Assembly (NCBI RefSeq): GCF_007556585.1
Contig: NZ_VJNA01000008.1
Span: 1-64,000, forward strand
DNA: 64,000 bases
Direction: 5' to 3'
Source of the DNA: Tepidimonas aquatica
GTDB taxonomy: Bacteria; Pseudomonadota; Gammaproteobacteria; Burkholderiales; Burkholderiaceae_C
Notes under the pieces: model-generated
What the model was told of the DNA's origin: nothing
The model's database searches: none
What the model saw: the letters and a program-made list of their open reading frames with translations, nothing else
Position numbers and translations under genes: made by a program
In this document: positions 8,416 through 17,543 of the stretch, piece by piece
Layout: each line of letters begins with the position of its first letter
Numbering within the stretch: position 1 is the stretch's first letter

Positions 8416-9083
8416 GCACCGACGACACCGAGGCTGACCTGCGGGTGCTGCACGCCGACGCGACGCTGGTGGCGATCGACAAACCTGCTGGGCTGCTGGC
8501 GGTGCCCGGCCGCGGCCCCGACAAGGCGGACTGCGCCAGCGCGCGCGTGCAGCGGCGCTGGCCCGACGCGCGGGTGGTGCACCGGCTCGACATGGACACC
8601 TCGGGCGTGATGGTGCTGGCGCGTGGGGCGGCGGCCCAGTCGGCGCTGGCACGCGCGTTCGCCCAGCGGCGCGTGCGCAAGCGCTACGTCGCGGTCGTGG
8701 CGGGCGTGCCGCTGCCTCCCGACGGCGCCGACGGTTGGGGCGACATCCGCCTGCCACTGGCGGTGGATTGGCCGCGCCGACCGCGCAGCGCGGTCACCTT
8801 TGCACACGGCAAGCCCAGCCACACGCGCTGGCGCATCCTCGGTCTGGAACGGTGGGGGCCGCTGTCGGCCACCCGGGTCGAGCTGCAACCGATCACGGGC
8901 CGCTCGCACCAGTTGCGCGTGCACCTGGCCGCCTTGGGCCACCCCATCCTGGGCGACCCGCTGTACGCCGACGGGGCCGCGCGCCACGCCGCGCCGCGCC
9001 TGCTGCTGCACGCTGCCGCGCTGACCCTGCCCCACCCCAGCGACGCCACGCCGCTGACGCTGGCCTGCCCGGTGCCGTTTTAG
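8412..9083 (+). CDS. RluA-family pseudouridine synthase
   Basis: 223 residues, GTG start overlapping the recJ TGA, with GAGGGGG upstream. The catalytic motif HRLDMDTSG gives the nucleophile D60; C-terminal family motifs are KRYVAVV, TGRSHQLRVHLAALGHPILGDPLYA and LLLHA. There is no N-terminal S4 domain, so it is of the short RluA type (23S U746/tRNA U32) rather than RluC/RluD; the exact substrate cannot be assigned. It converges with the patatin gene and overlaps it by 4 bases. Confidence 0.85.
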   Translation: MSTDDTEADLRVLHADATLVAIDKPAGLLAVPGRGPDKADCASARVQRRWPDARVVHRLDMDTSGVMVLARGAAAQSALARAFAQRRVRKRYVAVVAGVPLPPDGADGWGDIRLPLAVDWPRRPRSAVTFAHGKPSHTRWRILGLERWGPLSATRVELQPITGRSHQLRVHLAALGHPILGDPLYADGAARHAAPRLLLHAAALTLPHPSDATPLTLACPVPF

Positions 9084-10033
9084 CCGGTGGTGGCCGGCGG
9101 CGGCGCCACGTCGCCAGGCGCCGCCGGGGCCGTGCCCTGCAGCAGCGCCAGCACGTCGCGCAGCGCCGGCAGGGCCTGCTCGGCCGCTTTGCGCCCGGCG
9201 GCGATGGCCGGTGCCGCGCGGTGAAACTCCATCGCCGCAATGTCACCCAGCAACGGACGGATGACGACATCGGCCGGCTCGCCGGCCAGACGGCTTTGCG
9301 TGATGCGCCACTGCACGATGTTCATGCTGGTGGTCAGCACATCCAACAGCGATGGCAGCGCGGGCGCGGGCCCGGCGACGCTGGCATCTCCGCCACGCCA
9401 ACGCTGCAACACGCCATCCAGCAGTCCCCCGCCGCGCCGGTCACGCGCCTGGGCGCGCCCCGCGATGCGCTGGCGGCGCATCAGGTGCCAGTTCAGGTCC
9501 ACGGCGATGACCACGTCCGCCCCCATCGCCCGGCACAGCGACACCGGCACCGGGTTGACCAAGCCGCCATCGACCAGCAGTTGCCCGTCACGCACCGCGG
9601 GTGTGAACACGCCGGGGATCGCGATCGACGCCCGCACCGCGTCGATGACCGGGCCGCTGCGCAGCCACACCTCGCGCCCGGTAGCCAGGTCGGTGGCCAC
9701 GCAGCCAAAGGGTTTGGCCAGCGCCTCGATGCCACCATCCACGAAGCGCTCGCGGAAAAACGCCACCAGCTTGCCGCCTTCGAGCAGCCCGCCGGCCATG
9801 CGCACGTCCAGCAGGCCCACCACCTGGCGCCAATCGAGCTTGCGCACCCAGGGCTCCAGGCGATCCAGCTCGCCCGCGGCGTAGGCGGCCCCCACCAGCG
9901 CACCGATCGACGTGCCGCACACCACGTCAGGCTCCAGGCCTGCCTCCTGCAGCACGCGCAGCACGCCGATGTGCGCCCAGCCGCGCGCCGCGCCGCTGCC
10001 CAGCGCCAACCCGATGCGCAAGTCCGCCGTCAC
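9080..10033 (-). CDS. patatin-like phospholipase family protein (RssA-type)
   Basis: 317 residues. It has the patatin oxyanion motif GSGAARGWAHIG, nucleophile elbow GTSIG (S42) and DGG dyad (D155), so an active Ser-Asp acyl hydrolase is expected. The N-terminal 200 residues match short bacterial RssA/YchK proteins; the C-terminal extension is Ala/Pro rich. There is no signal peptide, so it is cytoplasmic. GTG start 17 bases after scoB on the same strand, so it may be in the sco operon. Substrate unknown. Confidence 0.85.
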   Translation of the reverse strand: MTADLRIGLALGSGAARGWAHIGVLRVLQEAGLEPDVVCGTSIGALVGAAYAAGELDRLEPWVRKLDWRQVVGLLDVRMAGGLLEGGKLVAFFRERFVDGGIEALAKPFGCVATDLATGREVWLRSGPVIDAVRASIAIPGVFTPAVRDGQLLVDGGLVNPVPVSLCRAMGADVVIAVDLNWHLMRRQRIAGRAQARDRRGGGLLDGVLQRWRGGDASVAGPAPALPSLLDVLTTSMNIVQWRITQSRLAGEPADVVIRPLLGDIAAMEFHRAAPAIAAGRKAAEQALPALRDVLALLQGTAPAAPGDVAPPPATTG

Positions 10034-10050
10034 GTCCCGTCAGCCCGGCA

Positions 10051-10689
10051 TCACAGCAACGGCACGCCGGTCTTGCTCTGGATGAAGTCGCGCGTCACCC
10101 CCGGCGCCAGCTCCACGAGCTTGAGCCCCTCGGGCGTGACGTCCATCACCCCCAGGTCGGTGATGATGCGATCCACCACACCCTTGCCGGTCAGCGGCAG
10201 CGTGCACTCGGGGATGATCTTCAGGTCCTCGGTACCGTCTTTTTTGCGCGCCACGTGCTCCATCAGCACGATGACGCGCGGCACGCCGGCCACCAGGTCC
10301 ATCGCGCCCCCCATGCCTTTGACCATCTTGCCCGGGATCATCCAGTTGGCCAGGTCGCCCTTGTGCGTCACCTGCATCGCGCCCAGGATCGACAGGTTGA
10401 TCTTGCCACCGCGGATCATCGCGAAGCTGTCGTGGCTGCCAAACGTGGCCGAGCCCTTGATCGTCGTGATGGTCTGCTTGCCGGCGTTGATCAGGTCGGG
10501 GTCAACCTCGTCCTCGTACGGGAACGGGCCAATGCCCAGCAGGCCGTTTTCGCTTTGCAGCCAGACCTCGATGTGGTCGGGCACGTGGTTGGCCACCAGC
10601 GTCGGCAGCCCAATGCCGAGGTTGACGTAAAAACCGTCTTGCAACTCTTGGGCCGCGCGGGCGGCCATCTCGTCGTGCGTCCAGGGCAT
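10051..10689 (-). CDS. scoB: 3-oxoacid CoA-transferase subunit B
   Basis: 212 residues. The catalytic glutamate lies in [42 protein letters not shown] and [14 protein letters not shown] are diagnostic of the beta subunit of succinyl-CoA:3-oxoacid CoA-transferase. With ScoA it moves CoA from succinyl-CoA to acetoacetate or a related 3-oxoacid, allowing ketone bodies or beta-ketoadipate-type acids to be used. It follows scoA by 27 bases with a good ribosome site. The divergent PAS-LuxR gene upstream of scoA is the likely regulator. Confidence 0.92.
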   Translation of the reverse strand: MPWTHDEMAARAAQELQDGFYVNLGIGLPTLVANHVPDHIEVWLQSENGLLGIGPFPYEDEVDPDLINAGKQTITTIKGSATFGSHDSFAMIRGGKINLSILGAMQVTHKGDLANWMIPGKMVKGMGGAMDLVAGVPRVIVLMEHVARKKDGTEDLKIIPECTLPLTGKGVVDRIITDLGVMDVTPEGLKLVELAPGVTRDFIQSKTGVPLL

Positions 10690-10716
10690 GATCGCTCTCC
10701 TTGGGGCAGCCTGGGG

Positions 10717-11421
10717 TTAGACCTTGCGCTCGCGGGTGGTGCGGCGCTCGATGCGTTTTTCCGGCGTCGGGTTGTGCACGATGCGGTGCACGTAAATGCC
10801 GGGCAGGTGCACGTCGTCGGGCTCGATGGCGCCGGTGGGCACGATGCGCTCGACCTCGGCGATGCAGATCTTGCCCGCCATCGCCACGGCCGGGTTGAAG
10901 TTGCGCGCCGTCAGCCGAAAGCGCAGGTTGCCCGCAAGATCGGCCACGTCGGCCTTGATCAGTGCCACCTCAGGAAACAGCGCGTGCTCCAGGATGTAGG
11001 TCTCGCCGTTGAACTCACGGTGCTCCTTGCCTTCGGCGACGATGGTGCCGACCCCGGTCTTGGTGAAAAACGCCGGGATGCCGGCCCCACCCGCACGCAG
11101 CTTTTCGGCCAGCGTGCCCTGGGGCGTGAACTCGATTTCCAGTTCGCCGGCCAGGTACTGGCGCTCGAACTCCTTGTTCTCGCCCACGTACGAGGAGATC
11201 ATTTTTTTGATCTGGCGCGTCTCCAACAACTTGCCCAGACCAAAACCGTCCACGCCAGCGTTGTTGGAAATCACCGTCAAATCCTTGACGCCGCTGTCGC
11301 GCAGCGCGTCGATCAGTGCCTCGGGGATGCCACACAGGCCAAAGCCGCCTACGGCGATCAACTGGCCGTCGCGCACCACCCCTTCGAGGGCCGCGCGGGC
11401 GCTGGGGTAGACCTTGTTCAT
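10717..11421 (-). CDS. scoA: 3-oxoacid CoA-transferase subunit A
   Basis: 234 residues from the ATG at 11421 (AGGAG, 6 bases upstream). Motifs: [15 protein letters not shown] (CoA-binding glycine region), [12 protein letters not shown] and the C-terminal [25 protein letters not shown]. First gene of scoAB. The upstream intergenic region (94 bases) is shared with the divergent LuxR-type regulator and contains a TACGTA inverted repeat. Confidence 0.93.
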   Translation of the reverse strand: MNKVYPSARAALEGVVRDGQLIAVGGFGLCGIPEALIDALRDSGVKDLTVISNNAGVDGFGLGKLLETRQIKKMISSYVGENKEFERQYLAGELEIEFTPQGTLAEKLRAGGAGIPAFFTKTGVGTIVAEGKEHREFNGETYILEHALFPEVALIKADVADLAGNLRFRLTARNFNPAVAMAGKICIAEVERIVPTGAIEPDDVHLPGIYVHRIVHNPTPEKRIERRTTRERKV

Positions 11422-11461
11422 GCTCGCTCCTGTCCGATGGTGGGAACAAGCCATTACGATA

Positions 11462-11481
11462 CTACGTATTGGCGTACGTAG
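11462..11481. promoter_or_regulatory. TACGTA inverted repeat between scoA and the LuxR-type gene
   Basis: CTACGTA at 11462-11468 and TACGTAG at 11475-11481, separated by 6 bases, form a perfect dyad. It sits in the only space between the divergent scoA and PAS-LuxR genes. The size suits a dimeric LuxR/FixJ-type HTH protein. Its use by the adjacent regulator is inferred. Confidence 0.5.
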
Positions 11482-11515
11482 GATCGCGTACCGGGCAACC
11501 CTGAGTCCCCCACCG

Positions 11516-12088
11516 ATGCCCCCGCACGGCCCCACCCTGGACGACTACCGGCTGGCGTTCGAGCTCGCCCCCGTGGGCATGGCGCTGTCGCGCCACCGTG
11601 TGATGGTGGACTGCAACCAGGCGTTGTGCGACATGTTCGGCGCCACGCGCGACGAGCTCGTCGGCCAGAGCTTTCGCATCCTGTACCCCAGCGCCGCCGA
11701 ATTCGAGCGCATCGGCGAGCGCATCGCCCCCATCCTCAACGCCTGCGGCACCTACAGCGACGAGCGCATCATGCGCCGCGTGGGCGGCCCGTTGGCTGGC
11801 CAGACGTTTTGGTGCCACGTGATGGGCCGCGCGCTGGACCGCAGCGACCCGCATGCCGCCGGCATCTGGAGCTTCGAGGACCTGTCGGCACGCCGCCCGC
11901 TGCAGGCGGGGCTGACCGCACGCGAACGCGAGGTGGCCGCCCTGCTGCTGAAGGGCTGCACCGCCAAGCAGGCGGCGCGCCAGCTGGGCATCAGCCCACG
12001 CACGGTGGAGGTGCACCGCACACGCCTGATGCGCAAACTGGGCGCACGCAGCACGGTGGAGCTGGTGCAGCGGCTGCTGACGGGCTGA
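11516..12088 (+). CDS. PAS domain LuxR-type transcriptional regulator
   Basis: 190 residues. An N-terminal PAS domain ([30 protein letters not shown]...[13 protein letters not shown]) is followed by a C-terminal LuxR HTH ([45 protein letters not shown]). There is no receiver domain, so it probably senses a small ligand through the PAS domain. Divergent from scoAB, which it likely controls. The ATG has no clear Shine-Dalgarno sequence, so the start is less certain; no other plausible start lies close by. Confidence 0.85.
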   Translation: MPPHGPTLDDYRLAFELAPVGMALSRHRVMVDCNQALCDMFGATRDELVGQSFRILYPSAAEFERIGERIAPILNACGTYSDERIMRRVGGPLAGQTFWCHVMGRALDRSDPHAAGIWSFEDLSARRPLQAGLTAREREVAALLLKGCTAKQAARQLGISPRTVEVHRTRLMRKLGARSTVELVQRLLTG

Positions 12089-12098
12089 CGCGCGCGCC

Positions 12099-12980
12099 TC
12101 ACTGCCGCGCCAGCCGCACCGCGCCCGGCGCGGGCTGGGGATGGCTGGTGCGCGAGGGGTTGATGTCCAGCCCGCCGCGGCGGGTGAAACGCGCGTACAC
12201 GCTCAGGCGCACCGGCCGGCAGCGCTGCCAGATGTCGATAAAGATGCGCTCGACACAGTGCTCGTGAAAGCCCTGGTGCTGGCGGAAGCTGACCAGGTAG
12301 CGCAGCAGCCCTTCCTGGTCGATGGGGGGACCGCTGTAGCGGATCTGCACGCTGGCCCAGTCGGGCTGGCCAGTGACCGGGCAGTTGCTCTTGAACAGGT
12401 CGCTGCTGAGCGTCTCGTCCACCGGTGGCTGGGTGGCGTCGGCGCGCAGCAGCTGTGGCGCGGGGTGGTCGTGCGTGCACTCGACGTCGAGGCGGTCAAG
12501 GCTCAGGCCGGGTAGGCCCGCTGCGGCCTCGCACGCCCACTCGGTGGGCAACTGCAAGCGCACCCCGACGCTGCCCGGGGTCTGCCCGCTGCCGCGCCAC
12601 AGTGCCTCGGTCAGGTCGGCACGCAGCCGCGCGCGCAGCTCGTCGGCGTCGCGCAGACGTTCTTGGTTGAAGCTGTTGAGGTACAGCTTGAGCGACTTGC
12701 TCTCGATCAGGTTCGGGGTTTCCGCCGGCACCGTCAGGTGCGCGATGGCCACCAGCGGCTTGCCACGCGGGTTGAGCCAGCTGACTTCGAACGCCGTCCA
12801 CAGGTCGGCCCCGGTGAACGGCAGCGGCCCCGTCCAGCCCAACGCAGCGCGCGCCAGGGCACGCGGCACCGGGCACAGCAGCGTGGGGTCGTAGCGCTCG
12901 GGGTAGGCGGTTTCGCGCCCCAGTGGGGTGGCGTGCAGGGCCGCCGTGGCTGCCTGCGGGTGGTCGGTCGTCGTCACCAC
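12099..12980 (-). CDS. queF: QueF, NADPH-dependent preQ0 reductase (long form)
   Basis: 293 residues, the long two-domain YqcD form. The N-terminal half has the substrate/cofactor segment [12 protein letters not shown] (93-104); the C-terminal half has the catalytic cysteine C200 in [11 protein letters not shown], with the Glu/His-containing region [10 protein letters not shown]. It reduces 7-cyano-7-deazaguanine to preQ1 in queuosine biosynthesis. Starts at one of two adjacent GTG codons (12980 or 12977), 11 bases after the upstream oxygenase gene, so probably co-transcribed. Confidence 0.93.
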   Translation of the reverse strand: MVTTTDHPQAATAALHATPLGRETAYPERYDPTLLCPVPRALARAALGWTGPLPFTGADLWTAFEVSWLNPRGKPLVAIAHLTVPAETPNLIESKSLKLYLNSFNQERLRDADELRARLRADLTEALWRGSGQTPGSVGVRLQLPTEWACEAAAGLPGLSLDRLDVECTHDHPAPQLLRADATQPPVDETLSSDLFKSNCPVTGQPDWASVQIRYSGPPIDQEGLLRYLVSFRQHQGFHEHCVERIFIDIWQRCRPVRLSVYARFTRRGGLDINPSRTSHPQPAPGAVRLARQ

Positions 12981-12990
12981 GGTGTGCGGT

Positions 12991-13839
12991 TCAGGGGGTG
13001 AATTCGGTTTCGCGCAGCCACTTGGTGGCCACCCATTTTTCGCCCTCCAGCACCGGCGCGCCGCCGTGCAGCGTCAGCGTCGCGGGGTCCGGACGGTCGT
13101 AGGCAAAAAACACCGCGCCACCGCGCTGGGGCAGCACCTCCAGCCCCACATCGGGAAACGTCGTGCCGCCGCCGCGCACCGGTTCGCTCAGGTACATCAC
13201 CAGCGTGGCCACGCGCTGGCCACCGCGGGCGGTGATGCGCGGCGTGCCCGGGGCCCGCGGGTCGAAGTAGTCGTAGTGGGGTTTGTACTGCGCCCCTGGA
13301 CGGTAGCGCAGCACCTGCAGCCCCTCGCCGTTTTCCACCGGCCACTGCACCAGGCGGCTCAGGCGCGCCTCGATGCGCTGGATCAACGGCGTCTCGCCGC
13401 GGCGGAAAAACATGCCGTCGCTGGTGCGGTCGGCGTTAAGCTCTTCGCCGCCGGTGGCGGTTTGCACGGTGCGCGAGCGCTTCAGGCGCGGCTCGGCCAG
13501 CCGCATCAGCGCGTCGCACTCCTCGGGCGCCAGCACGTTGCCCAACACCGCCAACCGCGGCCGGCGCAGCGTGGTCAGCACCTGCACAATGCGGTCGCCA
13601 GCGTCGATGGTGTGCGCACCTTCGCGCAGCGCCAGCTGTGGGCGGGGCGTTGCCCGCGCCGGGGCCGCCGCCGGCAGGCTGGCCACATGGTCTTGCAGCG
13701 CTTGCTCCATCGCGGCCAGCGCCACGTCCTCGTTCCAACCGGCGCGCAGCATCGCCTGCAGCACCGCCTCGGGCCTGCAGCCGGCCTGCGCCTGTTGCAC
13801 GATCCAGGCGCGCAGCTCGGGGGTGATGGTTTGGCTCAT
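12991..13839 (-). CDS. 2OG-Fe(II) oxygenase of the prolyl 4-hydroxylase type
   Basis: 282 residues. The N-terminal 60 residues ([30 protein letters not shown]) form a small helical domain. The C-terminal P4Hc double-stranded beta helix has Fe ligands in KPHYDYFD (HxD) and TLHGGAPV (distal His), and 2-oxoglutarate-binding Lys in GEKWVATKW. Substrate unknown; bacterial relatives act on proline residues or free amino acids. The ATG at 13839 is chosen over the longer ORF because [12 protein letters not shown] is a natural N-terminus. Confidence 0.85.
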   Translation of the reverse strand: MSQTITPELRAWIVQQAQAGCRPEAVLQAMLRAGWNEDVALAAMEQALQDHVASLPAAAPARATPRPQLALREGAHTIDAGDRIVQVLTTLRRPRLAVLGNVLAPEECDALMRLAEPRLKRSRTVQTATGGEELNADRTSDGMFFRRGETPLIQRIEARLSRLVQWPVENGEGLQVLRYRPGAQYKPHYDYFDPRAPGTPRITARGGQRVATLVMYLSEPVRGGGTTFPDVGLEVLPQRGGAVFFAYDRPDPATLTLHGGAPVLEGEKWVATKWLRETEFTP

Positions 13840-13872
13840 CGCAGCCGCCAGTGTAGCGCCGCCGCGCACGCC

Positions 13873-14646
13873 TCAGGCGCGCTCGTCGCGGCGAAACACC
13901 AGCCGCTCGGGCGTCGAAGCGTCCGCCGTCCAGCGGTAACCTTCGGCGTCGAAGCCGCGCAGCTCCTCCACCTGACGCACACGGTGCAACGCGGCCCAGC
14001 GCGTCATCAGGCCGCGCGCGCGTTTGGCCAAGAAGCTGATGACCTTGTAGCCGCTGCCGCGCCGCTCCTCGAACACGCAGCTCACCACGCGGGCACGCAG
14101 CGCCTTGGGGTCCACGGCCTTGAAATACTCCTCGCTGGCCAGGTTGACGACGATGCCGTCGTCCTCGGCCGCGCGCTGCGACAGGTATTCGGCGATGCGC
14201 GTGCCCCAGAACTGGTACAGGTTGCGCCCGCGGGGTGTGACCAGGCGGGTGCCCATTTCCAACCGGTACGGCTGCATCCAGTCCAGCGGGCGCAGCACGC
14301 CGTACAGGCCGCTCAGGATGCACACATGCTGCTGCAACCAGTCCAGGTCCTCTTCCGACAGGGTGCGCGCATCCAGCCCTTCGTAAACATCGCCGTTGAA
14401 CGCCAGCACCGCCTGCTTGCTGTTGTGCGGCCCGAACGTCGGCTCCCAGACCTGGTAACGCGCGACGTTGAGCTGCGCCAGCGCGTCGCTCAGGTCCATC
14501 AGTGCCGCCACCTCCTGCGGCGACTTCGTGCGCAGGATGCCGATCAACTCGGCGGCCTGCTCGACAAACAGCGGCTGCGTGGCGCGCGCGGTGGTGGGCG
14601 GGGTATCGTAGTCCAGCGCCTTGGCCGGGGACAGGATCAACAGCAT
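13873..14646 (-). CDS. yaaA: YaaA, peroxide stress protein
   Basis: 257 residues, the usual family length. Motifs: LILSPAKALDYDTP, FNGDVYEGLDA, LSGLYGVLRPLDWMQPYRLEMGT, LVTPRGRNLYQFWG, VNLASEEYFKAV and KVISFLAKRARGLM. YaaA lowers intracellular free iron and protects DNA during peroxide stress and has a DNA-binding fold. AGGAGG lies 8 bases before the ATG. It precedes the oxygenase and queF on the same strand. Confidence 0.93.
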   Translation of the reverse strand: MLLILSPAKALDYDTPPTTARATQPLFVEQAAELIGILRTKSPQEVAALMDLSDALAQLNVARYQVWEPTFGPHNSKQAVLAFNGDVYEGLDARTLSEEDLDWLQQHVCILSGLYGVLRPLDWMQPYRLEMGTRLVTPRGRNLYQFWGTRIAEYLSQRAAEDDGIVVNLASEEYFKAVDPKALRARVVSCVFEERRGSGYKVISFLAKRARGLMTRWAALHRVRQVEELRGFDAEGYRWTADASTPERLVFRRDERA

Positions 14647-14707
14647 CGGTGGTCAACCTCCTGCGGTGCGATGATACGGCGCGCCGCAGCGGGGTTGGCG
14701 GCGCGGC

Positions 14708-15313
14708 TCAATCGCGCAGGTCGCCGGCCAGACTGGCCAACGTCTCTGGCGGGATGGTGACGTGGGCGGGGTAGTTGGTGTGATCACAGCCCAGCTTGAC
14801 CGAGGCACCCGCCTTGATGGCGGCGCGCATGGCCGGCGAGAACTCGAAGCGCAAAAAATGCACGGCAGACGTTTTGTCGGGCGTTTCACGGTCCAGGTCC
14901 TCGTCGGCGATCGCGTACACCCGCCCGTGGCCTTCGACCTCGACGAACATGCGGTCTTCGATACCGATCAGGCGCGCCAGCTCGCGGCGCCGCTCATGGA
15001 CGTCGGGGTACTCGATCATCAGCGTGGCCTTCCAGTTGGTGCCGTCGGGCACCAGCGGCGCGTAGGCGTCGATTTCGTCCTGGATGCCTTCTTCTTCGAA
15101 GATTTTTTCGATGCGCAGCATCTCCTGAATCTGGTAGCGCATCGACAGTTCGCTTTCGAACTGCACGGTCAGGTGCTCGCCCAGGTGCACGGTGCGCAGC
15201 TTGCGGTGGGCGATGACCTCGGGCTTGTGCAGTTTGCGCCACTTGGCGTAGGCCTCCAGCGGCATCAGCGTGTCACGGGTGATTTTGCCAGTCAGTTGCA
15301 TCGTGGTGATCAT
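14708..15313 (-). CDS. DUF3501 family protein
   Basis: 201 residues, soluble. Starts MITTMQLTGKITRDTLMPLEAYAKWR with GAGAGG about 8 bases upstream, 39 bases after the Fe-S protein gene. DUF3501 proteins are almost always next to a heterodisulfide-reductase-like Fe-S protein and a rubrerythrin, as here. The single conserved Cys/His pair in KLGCDHTNYPAHV is the only apparent metal-binding candidate. Function unknown; a role with the Fe-S protein in redox or peroxide metabolism is inferred from context. Confidence 0.85.
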   Translation of the reverse strand: MITTMQLTGKITRDTLMPLEAYAKWRKLHKPEVIAHRKLRTVHLGEHLTVQFESELSMRYQIQEMLRIEKIFEEEGIQDEIDAYAPLVPDGTNWKATLMIEYPDVHERRRELARLIGIEDRMFVEVEGHGRVYAIADEDLDRETPDKTSAVHFLRFEFSPAMRAAIKAGASVKLGCDHTNYPAHVTIPPETLASLAGDLRD

Positions 15314-15351
15314 GGTTCGCGCCTCTCGAACAGCAGGATGGGCGAACGCCC

Positions 15352-16704
15352 TCACGTCAGGCCGTAGGCGGTGGCCAACATGGTCAGCGGATGCATCAGC
15401 CTGGGCGCGCCGAGCTGGTTGACCTCAAAGCCCTGCGCGATGTGGTGCCCGCCCAGGGGGCAGTCGGAGCCGATGACGTCGGGCGCGCCGCCGGCCTTGT
15501 GTTGGGCCATGGCCTTGAAGACGGGCTTGCCGATTTTGAGTGCCACCGGGTGCGTGGCTTTTTTGACGCCGTAAGTGCCGGCGTGGCCGGAGCAACGCTC
15601 GATGGTTTGCACCTCGGTGTCGGGAATGAGTTTGAGCACCTCTTCGGTCTTGCGGCCCATGTTTTGCACCCGGCTGTGACATGGCACCTGGTAGCTGACC
15701 TTGCCCAAGCCGCGCTTGAAGTCGGTCTTGAGCAGGCCGTCGCGCCGGCGCGCGCTGAAATACTCGAACGGGTCCCACATCGCTTCCTTGACCAGCTGCA
15801 CGTCGGGGTCGTCCGGGAACATCAGCGGCAGCTCCTGCTTGAACATCAGCGTGCAGCTGGGCACCGGCGTCAGGATGGCCCAGCCCTCGCGCGCGTAGCG
15901 TGCCAGCACCGGGATGTTGGCTTCCTTGGCCGCGGCCACGGCGTCCAGGTCACCCAGCTCCAGCTTGGGCATGCCGCAGCAGCGGTCCTTGTCCACCAAG
16001 GTGTAAGGGATGCCGTTGTGGGCCAGCACCTTGAGCAAGTCCACGCCGATGCTGGGCTCGTTGTGGCTGACGAAGCAGGTGCCAAAAATGGCCACTTTGC
16101 CGGGGGTGCGCTCGCCAGCGACGGCCTGCGACAGCGGCGGCGACGCTGGCGCAGCGCGGCGCAGCGTCGTGCGCGCCAGCGCCGGCATCCAGGCGTCGCG
16201 GTGCACCTCCAGCACGTTTTCCATCACCGCACGCACGGGGCGGGTGCGGTTGACGGCGTTGACCACCTCGACCACGACAGGGATGCCCGCCAGCCGTCCG
16301 TGCACGTCGGTGGAGGCCAGAAACTTTTCCGACGCTTTGACCTTGCCCTGCCGGAACTTGATCGCCTTGGCGCGCAGCATCGTGTGGGGAAAGTCCAGGT
16401 TCCACTCGTGCGGCGGCGTGTAGGGGCACTTGGTCATGTAGCACAGGTCGCACATGTAGCACTGGTCGACCACCTTCCAGTAGTCGGCCTTGGCCACGCC
16501 GTCGAGCTCGCCGGTCTTGCCCTCGTCGATCAGGTCGAACAGCGTGGGAAACGCCTGGCACAGGCTGACGCAGCGGCGGCAGCCGTGGCAGATCTCGAAA
16601 ATGCGCTCCAGCTCCGCGAAGCACTTGCTCTCGTCGTAAAAGTCGGGGTTGCGCCAGTCCAGCGGGTGGCGGGTCGGTGCTTCGAGGTTGCCTTCGCGGG
16701 CCAT
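15352..16704 (-). CDS. Fe-S protein with CCG domains (GlpC/HdrD-like)
   Basis: 450 residues from the ATG at 16704 (AGGAGG 8 bases upstream). Two 4Fe-4S motifs come near the N-terminus (CHGCRRCVSLCQAFP and CYMCDLCYMTKCPYTPP), then two cysteine-rich CCG domains (CCGMPKLELGD; PCHSRVQNMG...ERCSGHAGTYG). Architecture as in GlpC and heterodisulfide reductase subunit D; no FAD domain. Probably a cytoplasmic or membrane-associated electron carrier between rubrerythrin and another donor. Central gene of the rubrerythrin/Fe-S/DUF3501 set. Confidence 0.88.
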   Translation of the reverse strand: MAREGNLEAPTRHPLDWRNPDFYDESKCFAELERIFEICHGCRRCVSLCQAFPTLFDLIDEGKTGELDGVAKADYWKVVDQCYMCDLCYMTKCPYTPPHEWNLDFPHTMLRAKAIKFRQGKVKASEKFLASTDVHGRLAGIPVVVEVVNAVNRTRPVRAVMENVLEVHRDAWMPALARTTLRRAAPASPPLSQAVAGERTPGKVAIFGTCFVSHNEPSIGVDLLKVLAHNGIPYTLVDKDRCCGMPKLELGDLDAVAAAKEANIPVLARYAREGWAILTPVPSCTLMFKQELPLMFPDDPDVQLVKEAMWDPFEYFSARRRDGLLKTDFKRGLGKVSYQVPCHSRVQNMGRKTEEVLKLIPDTEVQTIERCSGHAGTYGVKKATHPVALKIGKPVFKAMAQHKAGGAPDVIGSDCPLGGHHIAQGFEVNQLGAPRLMHPLTMLATAYGLT

Positions 16705-16857
16705 CTTGGTTGCCTCCTGCCGACGGCTCGGGGGCGCGGCGCCAAGGCCCGCGCCCGCCCTGCGTCGGGAAATGGTTGTTGTTGTGGGCAGCGGGGGCGG
16801 CACGGCGCCGCCCCACGGGGCATGGCCGCCGGTGGCGGCCACAGCCCCAGCGCGCCG

Positions 16858-17280
16858 TCAGTCGACCAGTTCGGCCAGCGCCTTGGCGTAGCGGTTGGCG
16901 TGCGAACGCTCGGCCTTGGCCAGCGTCTCGAACCAGTCGGCGATTTCGTCAAAGCCTTCCTCGCGCGCGGTCTTGGCCATGCCCGGGTACATGTCGGTGT
17001 ACTCGTGCGTTTCGCCGGCGATGGCCGACTCCAGGTTCTGGCGCGTGGTGCCGATCGGCATGCCGGTGGCCGGATCGCCCGCTTGCTCCAAAAACTCCAG
17101 GTGGCCGTGCGCGTGGCCGGTTTCACCCTCGGCGGTGGAGCGGAACAACGCCGCCACGTCGTTTTGGCCTTCGACGTCGGCCTTGTTGGCGAAGTACAGG
17201 TAGCGGCGGTTGGCCATCGATTCGCCCGCAAACGCGTCTTTCAGGCATTGCTCGGTCTTGGAGCCTTTGAGTTGCGGCAT
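16858..17280 (-). CDS. rubrerythrin (diiron domain only)
   Basis: 140 residues, a four-helix-bundle ferritin-like domain with diiron ligands in [36 protein letters not shown] and [13 protein letters not shown]. It lacks the C-terminal rubredoxin domain of classical rubrerythrin, so electrons for peroxide reduction must come from another protein, plausibly the Fe-S protein encoded next. AGGAG 8 bases before the ATG. Upstream lies a perfect 9-1-9 palindrome (17321-17339) in the probable leader. Confidence 0.9.
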   Translation of the reverse strand: MPQLKGSKTEQCLKDAFAGESMANRRYLYFANKADVEGQNDVAALFRSTAEGETGHAHGHLEFLEQAGDPATGMPIGTTRQNLESAIAGETHEYTDMYPGMAKTAREEGFDEIADWFETLAKAERSHANRYAKALAELVD

Positions 17281-17320
17281 AACGTATCTCCTGGTAGGGT
17301 GGTTCACACAGTCGCTGCCC

Positions 17321-17339
17321 GCCGCCCGCAGCGGGCGGC
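17321..17339. repeat. GC-rich perfect palindrome in the rubrerythrin/valS intergenic region
   Basis: GCCGCCCGC-A-GCGGGCGGC: a 9-base stem around a single base (hairpin in RNA or cruciform in DNA). It lies about 40 bases upstream of the rubrerythrin ATG in the 263-base divergent region. No T-run follows on either side, so it is not an obvious terminator. Confidence 0.5.
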
Positions 17340-17468
17340 GCCGGCAGACGCTGCAACCAGAGCCCGATGTTGGCCGGGCGTCCAGAGGATGCTGCCAATA
17401 CCTTTCATAGAAGGCGTCAATCGGCACGCCCAGCCCGCCCGCGCCCGCCGTTGCGCGAGCGCCCCTCC

Positions 17469-17474
17469 TACAAT
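17469..17474 (+). promoter_or_regulatory. putative -10 element of valS
   Basis: TACAAT, 70 bases before the valS ATG and in its orientation. No good -35 hexamer is found at 16-18 bases upstream, so the call rests on the -10 alone. Confidence 0.3.
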
Positions 17475-17543
17475 GGCGGGTTTGACGTCGGGGTACCCTG
17501 CCCCGCCCTCCTTGACCCCCTTGGCAACGACGAGCGTTTCCCC

